A DNA stretch of 64,000 nucleotides, from assembly GCA_022495005.1 (NCBI GenBank), contig JAGYXB010001997.1:3162001-3226000 (forward strand), in the 5' to 3' direction. The position numbers were made by a program, and so were the translations under genes. The notes under the pieces are model-generated. The model saw only the letters and a list, made by a program, of their open reading frames with translations, was not told the origin of the DNA and did not search any database. This stretch comes from Rhyacophila brunnea. Lineage: Eukaryota; Arthropoda; Insecta; Trichoptera; Rhyacophilidae. Shown in pieces: positions 1-12,915 of this stretch (the stretch's first letter is position 1; each line of letters begins with the position of its first letter).

Positions 1-2205
1 AAAAATATCCATAATCTATTATTGATTTTAGCGCTGCAAAGAGGCGGGGGGGGGGGGGGGAAAAAATCTAGTGCCACCGATTTCCACATTTACATCGCAT
101 TATACTTACAGCTTCTCGTCGCTTCAACCGTATACCTTCGAATTTTCCTGTACATTCCCATACCCAGATACTCAGAACGTTAATAATTCTAACGATACAA
201 ACCATATTTTATTGTTGAGTTATTGCGAGCTTTCACATCCATGAGTAGTCATGGAATGCGCATAGCATATTGGTCATACTTATTAGGATTGTTAGTGTTT
301 GCTGTTTTGTCTTTTAGACATGCCGCATCAGAATATTTAAGCAAACATTAGATGCCCCATATGGTTGCACCGATTCATGAGTTCTATAGGTCTTCCAGTG
401 ATCACAGTCGTAGAATGGAGGATTAGAGCCAACTCGTTAAAAAGACTATTCGACACCTAAATCACTTGAGTCACGGTCCACAGTTATGAGGTCCGGACGA
501 AGAAGAAGTAATATTCCATTTACCTTAATAATTTATATTTTTTTAGATCCTGGGGTGGGGTCTTGAATCCAAACCTTCTCCCTGTGTGTAGTCCTGACCG
601 CATATACCTTTTATTTATGAGGACAATAGTTTATTAATTGAGCATTGTTCTCGTTAAATTTATTTTCTACTTAAAACATAGTTTTCAATTTTGTTTTGAT
701 AATAATTGTAAAATATTTTGGTCAAATCCAATGCAAAAAATTTCGGAGCTAAAAACAACACTACGATTCGAACGGACGTACAACTCATAATTGGTGGAAT
801 AACTGGATGATTAGAAAAAAGTGTTACAAGGTTACACCTGTTAGAAGAAAATGGCTGTCAAAATGTTTGAATACCAATAAGAAAATAATTAGATATTTTT
901 ATGAAGTATTTGTATATTATTATTAATATGTAAATATCCAAAAAAATGAACATTTTATATACTGTTATAAAGAAGGAACCACTTTAAATTACCTCCCATA
1001 TTTTTTTTAATTAAATGAGTTTATGTAATAAACTCCAGTTTTGCACTAAAACAATTTATACTCCTTTGATATTCATGTTGATGTCATACAAAATTATCTG
1101 AAATATTATGGTAAAATAAATTTCTATTAAAATAGTGCAGACTTTCCCAGAAACTTCAACTAATTCTCCATATTTTGCAATAAGTCATAATTCAAAACTG
1201 ACACTGTGTCATATAGTGTACACTAGGGCCTAGTACTGAGAGTTTTGAATAAAAAATGCCAAATTTATTCTGTAGAAAGAAGATTAACAACCACCAAATT
1301 AAATTCTATTATAGCTCCGATGTTCTGCAATTATCTATAGAATATATTATCCAGTATTAGTCTAACTAAATGTCAATATAATGCACCGCCATATTTTTCC
1401 ATCGACTTTTATTACTGTTTTAACGGTAAGTTTAGAGGTTGAAATATCTTTTCAATTTCACTTCAACGCTATAAGAACAGCTGGTTTATCGCATTTCTGC
1501 CCATTTGCGAAAAGGTCTGCTTTAATAGGCCATTTTATTTACGTATTAAACTCAAATAAACAATAGCAAATTGACGTTGTTGATACTAAATTATTTGATT
1601 CCGCTATTTTTACAAACATTGCAAAGATGCTACAGATAAAAATATTTCAAACATTAAATTTGATATCGCAGTTTTATCATGTGATTGCCGTCGTGTTGGC
1701 CTATTTTTGTTTTTTTTCTCGATGGACGGAAAAGCCATATTGATGACTCTTTGGACCATAGCCTATCTTTACACCCTCTATTTTTTTTATATATATTTCC
1801 CGTTGGTTTTCCTTTTAGTAAATGATGTGTAAAATGTAAGATATTTTAAGATGTCACATTATGTCGCGCAGGCATTATTTTAATAGTTTTTTTTATCTTC
1901 TAATACGATAAAATGTATGCATTATATACTGCAGGCATATTATGTCGTACATACAATAACATATATGAAAAATAAATTACCATTTTTGTTGTGGATTGGG
2001 GGATTTTAGAATTTTCCTTGCAATAAACGGATCTAGCATATTTGAGCTTTTGGTTTGGATGAAATATACATAAAATTAAACAAAATGTAATAATTAGGTA
2101 TTGCAATAAGCGTATTTTAAAACCGGTATCCCATTAAATTTCGATACCAAAATATAGGTTTTAAAAATCAGACAATACTAGTATATTCGTTATTGAAAGT
2201 GGAAA
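1..2205. other. Gene-free AT-rich stretch
   Basis: I see no exon, RNA gene or assignable repeat. There is a run of 15 G at 46-60. A short GAAGAAGAAG run at 498-509 resembles the tails of the GAA-tailed LINE ends elsewhere in the window, so a decayed LINE end may lie just upstream. The short ORF at 1381-1566 has no recognisable motif. Confidence 0.5.
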
Positions 2206-2545
2206 TTATAATGTATAAAAGGTGTAACAGGGCTGTAATTTTTTTGTCGGGTTACGCATTGTCTGGTTAACTTCCATTTCTATTCCACGTCCATGGTGAC
2301 CAGCAACGATATGTGTGGATTTGTGAAATATATTTCCCTTAGGTAAGTGGTCTTTCCGCGTTATGCCCAACATGAATCTTTTCATGCCACGTTGCGCCAC
2401 TCGTATTTTTTAAAAATTTATCTTACATTAAGAATCCATGTTTCACACACATACTTGAGCACTGATAACACTCGTTGGTTGAACACTCTATGCTTAAGGC
2501 GATACTTCAGTGAAACAGCAAATAATTTTCAACTATAGGCGCGAC
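2206..2545 (-). pseudogene. RTE-like LINE reverse transcriptase C-terminal relic
   Basis: On the minus strand, about 2330-2400 encodes VAQRGMKRFMLGITRKD. This matches the conserved block downstream of the RT domain seen in insect RTE-type endonuclease-reverse transcriptases, and it closely matches the better copy at 53505-53960. Further 5' (2400-2530), other frames keep traces of the 'VFNQCVLPVLTYG' region, with stops in between. Frameshifts, stops and lack of any upstream RT domain show a dead 5'-truncated fragment. The family call rests on motif memory; the link to the 53.5-kb copy is directly visible. Confidence 0.6.
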
Positions 2546-3687
2546 GAAATTTTGGACTCGCTGGCACTCGGAGACCGAACGTCGAGGTGTGAATACGTCA
2601 ATTTGTTTCGTGATGGTGACGGGGTTATTATTTCTTAAATCGTCTAATGATGACTAAAAACGTTACCCATTTACTATAAAAAGAAAACGTGACAATGAAT
2701 ATATTATTATTGTTACTAATAGAAGAATAAACAGAGCATTAAATGGACGTATGTTGGATTTATATGACAAATTATATTTCTTTCGCCATGCGTCATTTGC
2801 ACCCGCGACCTGCAATCCGCGCATCGCCTAGCCACGATCTTTTTAGACCATGCCTCAACTGAGGTATAGTCTTAATATACAATAAAAGGTTCCCATGCCA
2901 GTTTGGTTCTGGAAGCAATCTCGTCATACATCAAATAGGTATATAAATCTAGTATTATCTGTCTAAACTCTAAGTTATGTAAGTTTCATTGAAAAACAAT
3001 GTACCCACCATATCATTTTTGACTATAAATGTGCTCCTGATGAAAATATGGTTGGAAAATAATGATTGGTGGGATGATTGATGAAATATGTACTTAAGTA
3101 ATCAATCATAAATATTATTACTAACGATATTAGAAAAAGTATATAAATTATAATCTATTACAAAATGTCTGTACCTATACGTGTAAAACTGGCAACGAAA
3201 GTGTAAAATGATTCCTTTCGCTACTGATTATTAATAATTCCTAATTCACTTACAAAATTTTCTAACAATTACAGTAAGTAGTCGACACTGTCAGTGTAGT
3301 AGATAAATCTAAAAAGGCCCAAACAAAATAACCTTTCTACGTTCTTTATTTAGAAATTGTCCTTCTCTTGTTTTCTATATCTGTTTCTCGTTTTCTTACA
3401 ATTCGATTTTCTTTCGTGTTATTTTTTTTCTCGCTGCTTTGTATGACAACTAGGTAAACAAACTCTTAGTTAGAAAACTAAATGTATCTTTTGTGAAAGA
3501 AACTTTTGTTGAGTGCCCGTGGTTGCGAATATGTCCGAAGCAGTCTGTAATGATTCATTCAATTGATTTATTTATTAGCACAATTTACTTTATTATATTT
3601 TTATTAACACATTATAATAATTCTTTGACAGGCTATATAATATGAGAAAGTATATATTTGAGAAACTTAAGAAAAATATAACTATAG
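2546..3687. other. Gene-free stretch
   Basis: No coding or RNA feature is supported. A GC-richer patch at 2540-2620 directly follows the LINE relic and may be an unrecognised continuation of it. Confidence 0.4.
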
Positions 3688-4224
3688 TAGTGGCGAGGGT
3701 TGGAGTTAGGTTGTTAAAATCCGTCATAAATAGTACACAGTAAACATTGTCAATCATACTTATTTGTTTTCATTGAACTAAGAATATAAATTTCAGATGG
3801 TTCTGGTTAGTTTTTAAAAATCAATGAAACCCTGCATAACCAAACCATAATAGTTAAGATATGATATGGATGATCCGACAAAAATGTTGCACACTTTTTC
3901 AGTCATAATTTAATTTTTTCCGTTAAAAATATGTCATACTGCCTAAATCAAACCATAATAGATAAAAAATATTCTTTAAAATATTCACAATTATATATGA
4001 TTTAATTAAATAATTTTAGTTATTTTATAAATGGAAGAATATTTTTTAACATTTATCTATTATGGCTTAGTTTACGCATTGTTTAATTGAAGTTTAAAAA
4101 ACTTACCAACATTATCTGCAATTTATAGTCTTAGTTCAATGAAAACAAAAACGTAAGACTGACAAAGTTTAGTGTGCACTATTTATTTCGGATCTTAACA
4201 ACATACCTATACACTTTGCGACTG
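3688..4224. mobile_element. Non-autonomous hAT element, family hAT-N1, copy 1
   Basis: The left end begins TAGTGGCGAGGG and the right end finishes with a degenerate TTTGCGACTG, matching the CAGTGGCGAAGGGTGG termini of better copies at 17.6 and 22.9 kb. Subterminal blocks (TAAATAGT(A/G)CACA near the left, GTGTGCACTATTTAT near the right) form long imperfect inverted repeats. There is no transposase ORF. The 8-bp flanks (aactatag and atgtttat) do not match, so either the ends have decayed or the copy is old. Confidence 0.65.
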
Positions 4225-5902
4225 ATGTTTATGGTTATGCAACTTGTAGTACGAATTTTTACAATTCTGTCATCTGTCTACGAAATATTTCACGAGTATT
4301 TTTTGACATATCGTCAGTTGAAAGTCTTAAATTCAACACAAAAAATCGTTTCTCCACCGCACAACTCATAAAAATGCTACAATTGCAAATATTCAACGTT
4401 CGTACCGCAAAAATTAAGGTCATAATTCGGCTAAAATCATCACCCAACTGAAGGCTATATTCGTAAGCTAATTAAAAAAAATAAGGATCAAATTAATGTT
4501 TTTTTTAACATAACTCTCTACAGTCTCTACAATGCTCCATGAACGCATATTTTTTGAACTTAATACGACCATCCCTTTCCGGTTATAGTGAGGATAATTC
4601 GTCATGAAAGTGATATATTTTGATCCTCTGTTGGTCACCTATCGCACTGACCATCAAACTATTATTATACTGTACAAAAATACAAACTTCTCTTTGTTTG
4701 ACTCGTGCGGCAGACCGTGAGTGACGCAATACGACGAGATCATATAGGTTTGTTTATTGTTAATTTGAAAATTACTTTTATGTAAGTTGGTTAACTTAAT
4801 AATTATTTAATGGTTATTACTTCCTTTTCAAAATCTCATTGAAATTATATTATATTATAACTGAAAGCACACGCTTTATATCAATGACTGGCGAAGATGA
4901 TTGGGCTGGCCGGAGAAAGGTAGTAAAGAATCATATGACTCAAGATAGCGCCATTGAAAAAAGAAGAAGATATTATCTGTATCTGTGGTTTTGGAGTAAA
5001 AGTACTTAAGTCGGTTTGACTGCAGCGTAGATAATCGGTTTTTTAATTAATCCCCGTTTTCAAAATACTCTTGCTTAGAAAATAATTGGTGTATCATTTT
5101 TTAGTATTTTTACATTATATTTTTTTTCAAATTGTTCAAAATCGCTATATTAAATATTACATTTTATGACTTTTGAATGGCAAATTTCGATTTAACCTTG
5201 TACGCATTAATGTATATCAAATTAAAATATCTATTTATTTTGCGATTTTTGTGATTAAAATGCGAAACAACTGCCCAAGTCATGAACTTGATAATGTAAA
5301 AGTGAAGTAACTGAAAGAACATGACAATATAATGTAGATATAAACCAAATAAATATATGGCTTTATTTTAGAAATTCTATTTGACTGACAAAATGAAGAT
5401 TTCAAACCCTAATATCTCCAAAATATGTCTTTTGCACATGTCTTGGTTTTACATGTATACATAAAAAAGAGAACAATTGTTTACACATAATGGAATTACA
5501 ATCACAATTTCGTAAAAACGCGACTTAAGAACTTTCACCTTGCATCCACAGATTTATCAAGGCCACCGTACGCTAAAATGTTTCCAGATTTTCCATTTAA
5601 ATTGTTTCAGGTGCAACACTCAAAACGGAGATCCGTCTTGAATATAATAATAGCGCAGCATTTATTTAACATGATTCGGCAATTTGAGAGAATGGCCCAT
5701 ATTTAATCATGCCCGAGAGTTTCGCCGTAATCCGACGCCAATCCGCCGGAATATATCACGGAGTGGGGAAGTGTGGAGGAATATATCAGAATGGGGGAAA
5801 TAAATTCAAGATACTTTGATCTCCGGTGAAAATTATTCGCGCGAAACTTTATTTGCAGGTTCTCACAGAATTTAGAACGTTTGCGTTTACTTTAATAAGT
5901 AT
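4225..5902. other. Gene-free stretch
   Basis: Mostly AT-rich with short meaningless ORFs on both strands. A GC-richer patch at 5620-5860, containing CGCCG and CGCGCG runs, stands out but shows no splice-bounded reading frame and no repeat copy elsewhere in the window. Confidence 0.4.
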
Positions 5903-5990
5903 GTTTTGTTGTCAAAACAAAACAATAGAACGATAATAACAGTCAGCATTTCCTCAATCATAACTAGATCAGTAAGGTATGTTTATTACT
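5901..5990. repeat. LTR-like repeat fragment, copy 1
   Basis: About 85 bases starting at the hairpin GTTTTGTTGTCAAAACAAAA are nearly identical to 44430-44520. Similarity stops abruptly afterwards. This shared block could be the 5' end of a long terminal repeat, with this copy truncated. The duplication is directly visible; the LTR identity is inference. Confidence 0.4.
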
Positions 5991-6168
5991 CAGGACATAA
6001 ATCGATAGAAATAAACACAACGGGCACCGAATGTCCTAAAATATTACCAACATTGAATGCGCGTTTCGATTACGTAAAAAACTTGAATGTATATTATGAT
6101 ATAGATGTAACGATTATAAATATTATATTCTCTAAGACGTGTTTAATTTTATTACATTTGTATCCATA

Positions 6169-6420
6169 CTCGAACCTGGTACCCATGACGCAATAGGCCA
6201 ATGCTTAAGCCGCGTGGCTAACGTGGTTCGAGTCCTGATACAAGTATACATATTGTTTCTAAATTTGTGTATGAGTCAGAGTATGGACCTAATAGGTTGA
6301 GCAAGTGGCTGGCATCCATTTTTTATAAAAACAAAAATCTGTCAATACAAACCTTAACTCTGTGGAGACCCATATGATCCTATTAGGATCGAACATGGTC
6401 GAAAGAAAAGAAAGAAAGAA
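6169..6420 (+). mobile_element. SINE-B copy 1, with inverted tRNA-like head
   Basis: The body (GTATGAGTCAGAGTATGGAC at about 6270, then the CATATGATCC block and a GAAA-rich tail to 6420) is in plus orientation and matches SINE-B copies at 35.6 and 60-63 kb. The promoter side is odd. The tRNA-like head (GCGGCTTAAGC plus GGCCTATTGCGTC) lies at 6170-6224 on the opposite strand and is followed at once by a plus-strand B-box-like GGTTCGAGTCC. The head is therefore inverted relative to the body. Confidence 0.7.
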
Positions 6421-6629
6421 TCAAACCTATGTTACTAACACATCCAAAAGGTTATTTATGTGTTCGCTGTGTATGATCTACCAGGAATGACCAAACTGAT
6501 AAACTGTTAGTCGAATTATTGCTCGATGAGTAAATAATCACTGAATAAACACAGTTAGTCAGTAGTACCCAAAAAGCAATAATGACAATAGGACCGCCCT
6601 AAAACCCGATATATTCACAAACTCATCAA

Positions 6630-6838
6630 GTTTAGTGGAAGTAACTAGGAAAGACAACTGTCCAGCAGTCAATTGCCCAGTTAATTATATGGTATTTAGT
6701 GGCACTGTGTAAATAAGCGTGTGATATGAACGGGAATGACGTCGAGTCATGGACACTGAGAGCAAGAGATCGTAAGGCACATGATACCTTCGAAATGTGG
6801 TGTTGGAGCCTGTAGGGTGAATATCCTACCATCCAGCA
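6630..6838 (+). pseudogene. LINE reverse transcriptase C-terminal relic (ARDRK...FEMWCW type)
   Basis: The plus strand reads ESWTLRARDRKAHDTFEMWC (about 6745-6805) before a stop. This is the post-RT block of a common animal LINE type (consensus like E.W.L...D...L..FEMWC.RR), probably RTE-related. The downstream part of the same domain probably lies at 7400-7830, about 560 bases further on. No upstream RT catalytic motif is visible. Confidence 0.55.
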
Positions 6839-7394
6839 TGACTTGGCAGGAAACCATTAATTTATAGCTACAATATATCTTGCAACATAATATTGTTAAC
6901 ATTGAAAAACAAGCGATTTATGTCAGTCAATCAAATTTGAACAGAAAGCTTATTTAGCAAAATAATATAATAATACAATCAATCAATAATATCTCAAATT
7001 AATAAATAATGCCATGTAAGTTTACCATGATACGCACAAAAGTTGTTTGTATTAAAAAATTAAAATCAATTGTTTTTAATTTACGAAATGAATCAAGTAT
7101 TTCACAATAAACCTTATAAGCATGATTATCAAAATATTCAAGTAGTGGATAGCAGGATTTTTCTATTATATCGAATCAATATAAGACACACAGTAGAAGA
7201 AAGCAACATGGTATTCAGTTATCAAAGAGTTAGCCGTAAGGTTATCGTGTCGCTTCGCCCGGTCAATCTCGTAAATCCATCAGAACGCATACTCGTGATT
7301 TCACCCATCTAAATTATAATCTGTAAACTTATCTGTAATAATTAAATTAATATTTATTTGGAAGGAGATAATAAAACCAGGGTTCGTTAAATGC

Positions 7395-7830
7395 ACGCAT
7401 CAACCTTCTTATGACTGGAGTCCAACCAACCTACCCTCCGGTTCCCTACATCATCTCCTAACCAAAAGCCGAATGTTTCGTATTTTTTGATCAGAGCATA
7501 GGATGAACTAGTTAAATTAGCCAGAGACTACAAATAAGGGAACTGGTCTCGGCAAATTATGTCTAAAACGCATTCTGCAGTTTTTTGGACATATTGTTCG
7601 GTACATCTGGAAAGACTGGTGGTTTTGGTTAGACTCAGAAAAAGACGAAGCAGAGGAAGAACGTCAATGCGCTAGATGAAGGAGCTTACTGGGGACGGCC
7701 TTTACTCAATCCTGAGAGAAGCAAAAAACTGATAGGGGTGGAAAGTTTTGGTCGCTTAGAATATGGTGGAATTTCAAATTATGATCCGCAGCCTTGAGAG
7801 ACTGATAATAGTATGTAGTTGTAAATTTGG
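7395..7830 (+). pseudogene. LINE C-terminal relic (FFGHIVR block)
   Basis: The plus strand at about 7551-7600 reads LGKLCLKRILQFFGHIVR, followed by a charged stretch and several stops. The FFGHI(V/A)R motif followed by a basic segment, a T-G motif and a D-R-x-W motif is the normal order at LINE ORF C-termini. This piece follows the FEMWCW piece at 6.6-6.8 kb in the expected order, so both may be one decayed element split by an insertion or deletion. Confidence 0.55.
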
Positions 7831-8345
7831 TATAAATATCTTATATGCGTCCGCAAATGAAAGTATTATAAAATTGCTCACAATATCAAGCTGGAATGTA
7901 GCTCAGAATAGTTTCTAAAGTGACCTCCCATTGTGTCTAAAGCACATAGTGCTCAACTAAAGTTTTTCTATCAGTACTCACTTGTCCTTGCCCTCATTGC
8001 ACCCTCAATATAAAACAGAAACTTATGTGCTGACCTACGCGACATGGCATATTGCAAATGGACCACAAGAAAAACTAACAGTTGAAAAATAAACTAGAAA
8101 GCGTGATTCGATCTCAATGAGCTGATTAAATAGTAAGGAATTCTACAAATTACTTGGCGAATGGAAATTGCTGGAAAATACTATCAAAATTCAGTAGTAT
8201 AATAATAATATTATAAGAAGCACAAACTGATCGTAAGCCGCTAGACCGACAAATTGGATAATATTTTCAAAGTAACTAACGAAAAGCTGTGAGCCTTATT
8301 TTATTTTTCTTTTGTAGTGCTCGTGTCACTGAGATTCTTCTAAGG
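7831..8345. other. Gene-free stretch
   Basis: No supported feature. It ends at a candidate hAT target site (ttctaagg, 8338-8345). Confidence 0.35.
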
Positions 8346-8800
8346 CAGTGCTTCCCAAAGTTTTTATAACACCGCCCCCCTAAATCTTAAAATCTTAATC
8401 CTCACTCCTCTATGCCGGAAAATAAATAAAATTATTACTATATATTAGGTATAATATTATATAAATTTATCACAAAAAAATAAAATAAGAAAATTTTATT
8501 ACACGTAAAGCCTACAAAAACCATTTAATGAGAGAGATGTGGTTGCATGTTTTTACATAATAAATCAATATCGGGTCCATTGTTAGAATTGGTAATCAGC
8601 AGGGATTCTTCCAAAGTTTCCATTGAAAAAGATGAACTGTGCTTATTTGTTATTATAACTAATAACGAAAAATGATGTTTCGCATAGGTGTGTTGTCGCA
8701 AAAAGAATTATAGTACCTACTAATGATGTTTTTGCAATATACGGATATTATTGCTGTCACCTTACCCAAAATTCGAAAAAACTTTTTTAATAAATTTCAC
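8346..8800. mobile_element. hAT-like element, left end only
   Basis: It begins CAGTGCTTCCCAAAGTTTTT, then a CACCGCCCCCC block, a classic terminal pattern of animal hAT elements. No matching right end was found. The interior is interrupted at 8808 by another hAT element that has a clean target duplication. No intact transposase frame is visible. Confidence 0.5.
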
Positions 8801-8807
8801 TTCAAGG

Positions 8808-9043
8808 CAGGGCTCTAAATGGACCGGAGCACACCGGAGCGCCGTTCCGGTTCGTGAAATCGGTAAAATTATCGCTCCGTCTCGTGGAAAATGTAATTTG
8901 ACCGCCTGAGCTTGATATGCCATGTAACAAAAAATCTAACATACTTATTTTTATAAAATACATATAAAATTCAATAACTATGTTAATATCTTCAGAAAAA
9001 TGTCGAGCGCTCCGGTTCGTAAACTTTTCGATTTCGAGCGCTG
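8808..9043. mobile_element. Short hAT MITE with perfect 8-bp target duplication
   Basis: This 236-bp element begins CAGGGCTCTAAATGGA and ends CGAGCGCTG, giving short imperfect terminal inverted repeats. It is flanked by cttcaagg on both sides (8800-8807 and 9044-9051). An 8-bp duplication with CAG...CTG ends is diagnostic of the hAT superfamily. Internal GC-rich motifs (CGGAGC, GCTCCG) recur near both ends, as expected for subterminal transposase sites. It carries no coding capacity. Confidence 0.8.
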
Positions 9044-9051
9044 CTTCAAGG

Positions 9052-10102
9052 TAAATTATCTAATCTGATATCGATCAATTCGTCTTGAGCATAATAATAT
9101 GTTTAAAGTTTGAAATAAGGAACATTTTAGTATAATTAACTCAATATGTTATTTTTTCGAGTTGATAATGTTTGCTGCCAAAATACAACATAAAAGATTA
9201 ACAGTTTTTACTTAATTGATCGCTTAATTTAGTGAATAATTTCTTTATTTTACAATATAATACGATTTTCTGTACTAAGTACATAGAACACAAATTAAAA
9301 AAATAAGAAGAAATAACTCAACTTGTACCAGTATAATTTTAATAATATGTTATCATATAAAACGTTTAATTAATTCGTTAAATTTCTTGTTACCATAGAC
9401 ACAAGAAAAATTAAAACAGGAATTCAAAATATCAGTTACATAAGACTGGAGTTGCCATAATATGAAAAATGTTTGCAAAAACCTCCTAAGAGCTAGCTAT
9501 AAACAATTTTTATTATATCTGTTTCTATTCTGAATTCAAAATATTCAAATCTGACACAATATGAATGCAGATAACGTAGTATGGCACGCATCGGCTTCTG
9601 ACTTATGTGAATTTTCTATTAACATAAAACCTATTACAGATATGGCGGGAAATCAAACTTTTTACTATTTGCATTGGCTATCTGCCAATTGGGACATTAT
9701 TTACATCTGGCGCGGTGTTTGCAGAGATAAATGGCCGTCTGCCTCCAGTTCATTGTACCGCCGACAGTTGTCGTTAGTAGGCGTACTATCGCTGGGAAAT
9801 AACTGTAATGTTTAGTATACACGAATAAAAACGCCGCCATGAAGACTTTTTTTATTTAGATACTATTCCAAATAAATTGGTTTCATATTCTCAGGTTTTA
9901 GTCTTTTGGCATAGTCGGTGTCATTTTTATTTATAAACAGTGTATGCACCTATTTATGCCTAAATATTATGGTATGTGTACTATAGCTGGCAATTATTAA
10001 ACTCGAATAGCTAAAACCGATGTCTATGAAATAATAGAACACTCTAATCGATTGGAGTTTAAACTAATTTGTGTGTACCCAAGTTAATATATTTTATGCA
10101 TT
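9052..10102. other. Gene-free stretch with one unexplained 84-codon ORF
   Basis: The plus-strand ORF at 9561-9815 is somewhat less AT-rich than its surroundings, but it has no recognisable motif, no convincing splice signals and no homologue elsewhere in the window. I do not call it a gene. Confidence 0.35.
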
Positions 10103-10110
10103 GTATATTC

Positions 10111-10892
10111 CAGTGGCAAAGACTCCATACTAGGCCATTATTTAAAGCCTACCTTCTTAAGAAAAATATTTTTTAATTGCATATTGACATATTTATATAC
10201 TTAATCACTTCATTATTTTATGTTATATAAAAATAATTTATTTTGCCAACGAGATATGTCGTATATGTAGGAATGTATTACAGTATTACACAGTTTACAA
10301 AACAACTGCAAAGGTATTAAAAAAGATACGACAGCGCGCCGTAAATAAATAATAAACGCCGCGACGTCTCGACGTAAATAAATCTCTGATTATGTGTGAA
10401 ATAATTCTGAATTTTTTTCGCATGGACTTTACATCTCGTAACCGCAGCAAGTCTGCTGATTTGTATGAAATAAGGTAAGCTCCTATCGCAGAGCCTAAAA
10501 CGTTCGCGCATAATAATGTTGTCACAACTGCGCACTTTGTCCAAAATCATTAATAATAAGATAATTAAAAGAATAATTGCAACGGCGTTTAATCGAATAT
10601 TAATAAATAAGTAAGTATAGATTGTTTTTATAAATAAAAATAAATTTTATCTAATGATTTTTGATAGTTATACATGTTTTGAAAAATACGTAATTTAAAC
10701 ATATCGCTCATTTGTATGTCGTCAATGAGTTTTTGAAGTTTCATTGAATTAGTGTGTCGTTGTCATTTACTAGTGTGTACCTATTCATTAGTAGTAAATA
10801 TCGTACTATTCTCGTAAGTATACCTGACAAGTGTGCTCTTTTTATCAGATCTGCACAGCCTACCTCTTTCAAAAAGTCACCCTTCGCCACTG
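10111..10892. mobile_element. Non-autonomous hAT element, family hAT-N2, copy 1
   Basis: This 782-bp element begins CAGTGGCAAAGACTCC and ends CACCCTTCGCCACTG. It is flanked by a perfect 8-bp duplication gtatattc (10103-10110 and 10893-10900). Its two subterminal regions differ: the right one contains CCTACCTCTTTCAAAAAG and the left one CCTACCTTCTTAAG. Both recur in reversed order in the copy at 15413-16318, so the two are inverted relatives. No transposase frame remains. Confidence 0.85.
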
Positions 10893-10900
10893 GTATATTC

Positions 10901-12428
10901 ATTGTATGTAACTACGATTACACGAATGTTTTATGAAAACTTCGGTAAATTTCGCTGTCTTATTTTTGATCAGCAAATTTTTTATTCTGTTTGTATTCCA
11001 TAATATTTTCAAAAAATAAATCTGTTTGTATTAATTGTTAAAAGATGTACTATTTTGCATCAGTCTTCAATGTTTCATTTAAGTGGACTCAATCAGTCCA
11101 GATGAATATTACAATATCGATTACTTAATCTGCAAACCGGCTAACTCCATTTGAGCAAATACTCGTTTAGGAAGTAGAAAAAACTTAATAATTTAACTAT
11201 CAAACGGAATGTTATAATTCCAAAAAAACATTTGATTTTTTTTACAATTAAGCTGCACTATGAATTAACTTCTTCACCATGCTAATTATATCGAATGCCC
11301 AACTAATGTGGACATAACAGGTGTGCCGTCAGCGCTGAAAGGATTAATACACAATTTTAGCTTCCTTTTTGTATGTAAAGAAAATTTATATAAAGAGCGG
11401 AGTTTTTTCCATTTTACGATATTGGAAATTTGGCACCTGCAGTCGGCTGTTTTATGTGAAGAACGATAACGTATTTAGTTATAGGTTTAGGAGTATGAAA
11501 TTTTGTGTGAGCATAGAAAACATGCTTTATAACAAAATCTCATCAAAATCTCATTTTTGCTCAAAAGTGCAGTTAGCTGGTTTGTAGATTAAGCAGTCAA
11601 TATGTAAAATAAGGACGAAATATTGTATTTTACTTTATTGAATAAGATTTCCTTTCACCTAAATACGTAAATAATAACTTGATAAAGATCGTTTTATATT
11701 TCACAGATTACTAGGCAGCATGCTGTTTACAATATTCAAATAGATTAATTATTTAACAAGGCAAGCGATAGCATTAGTCCGACGTCTCCAACGAGAGGCC
11801 GAATCTGACTGTCCTTTACCTACAATTATTTCAGATAAGCGCCAAGTGATGATATCTCAACGTCGCGCCTTTTCGCTCATCCATGGAGTTCTCCTTTTTT
11901 TTTGTTGCAGATGTACCATGTGCCATTCTCAGAAACAGAGATTTAAACACAACTCAGTAAACCATATTGTATAAGTACTAAATTAACAAAAAATATTAAC
12001 CAGTAACTAAACAAACTATGTATTTCAGCAATACATACTCTCAGGTTTTCCCCCAAGCACATAAGTCAAACCAATATTTTACCGACTTCACTTCAAGTTT
12101 GACTAATTCGATTATCCATAATATGTCTTATTCTAGTGTTTATTGCGGAGATTATACCCGTGGCGAATGCTTTCTCACGTGCTAGTTTAGTTTAGTGATA
12201 GTTATTGTAATAACTGAACTTAAAAATCAACTCGAATACCAATATGCTCGTTTATATAGATAGACCAAGGATAGGTATACATGAGGTCAATGAGAGCCAC
12301 ATTCTGGATAATATTCATATATATATTATAAAGAGCCACACCATAGTCAAGTTCTCGCGTACTATTAAATACGCAAATTCAAATTTAATTATATTTCTAC
12401 AAAAATCTTAATTGCTATATAAATATAA
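10901..12428. other. Gene-free stretch
   Basis: No exon or repeat assignment is supported. The patch at 11760-11930 is GC-richer, but no long reading frame crosses it. Confidence 0.35.
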
Positions 12429-12429
12429 T

Positions 12430-12915
12430 AATTACAAGATAAAAAGAAGTTTTTATATACCATGTTTTTAATTTTTTTGTTGAATCATATAAACTTGACA
12501 ATTCTATGTATTAATAAATACTTTTTTTTGTATTTGATAGAAACACTCAATAAATGGACGCACGTACCTATATATTAATAATTTAGTTACTACGACCCCT
12601 TAGCAACCAATAATAGTGAGTAGTAAATATTACTTTTAACGAATTTTTTCCGAAACATACATAACAGAATTATCTGAAAATGAATTCAATTCTGCTTAAA
12701 GATGGCCAAAAGTATTAAAAGAATGCATTGTCGTCGTGTTATGATAATAATATATTCTATAAGTTTCAAATGTCTAGCTAGTCAGGAAGTTAGTTAAAAA
12801 TCTTCAATCGTCCAATACAAATCTTGGACAAACAAGAAAAAATTTGTACTGGACACACAAGAAACAATCTGTACCGGACAAACAAGAATACGAGCTAATA
12901 AAAACGTGGTAAAAA
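12430..12915 (+). repeat. V-family interspersed repeat, copy 1
   Basis: One of six copies of a ~380-500-bp family. Shared landmarks in order are AATTACAAGATAAAAAGAA, AATAAATACTTTTTTTTG, CCTTAGCAACCAATAATAG, AATGAATTCAATTCTGCTTA, and the end ACAAGAATACGAGCTAATAA with ACGTGGTAAAA. This copy has extra tandem units of the TTGTACNGGACANACAAGAA block near its right end. No ORF, clear TIR or consistent target duplication is seen, so the class is unknown. Confidence 0.75.

Noticed and set aside
46..60. Poly-G run as a regulatory element
   Set aside because: Homopolymer without context; may be a sequencing or assembly artefact.
9561..9815. 84-codon plus-strand ORF as a gene
   Set aside because: No motif, no splice signals, no family resemblance.
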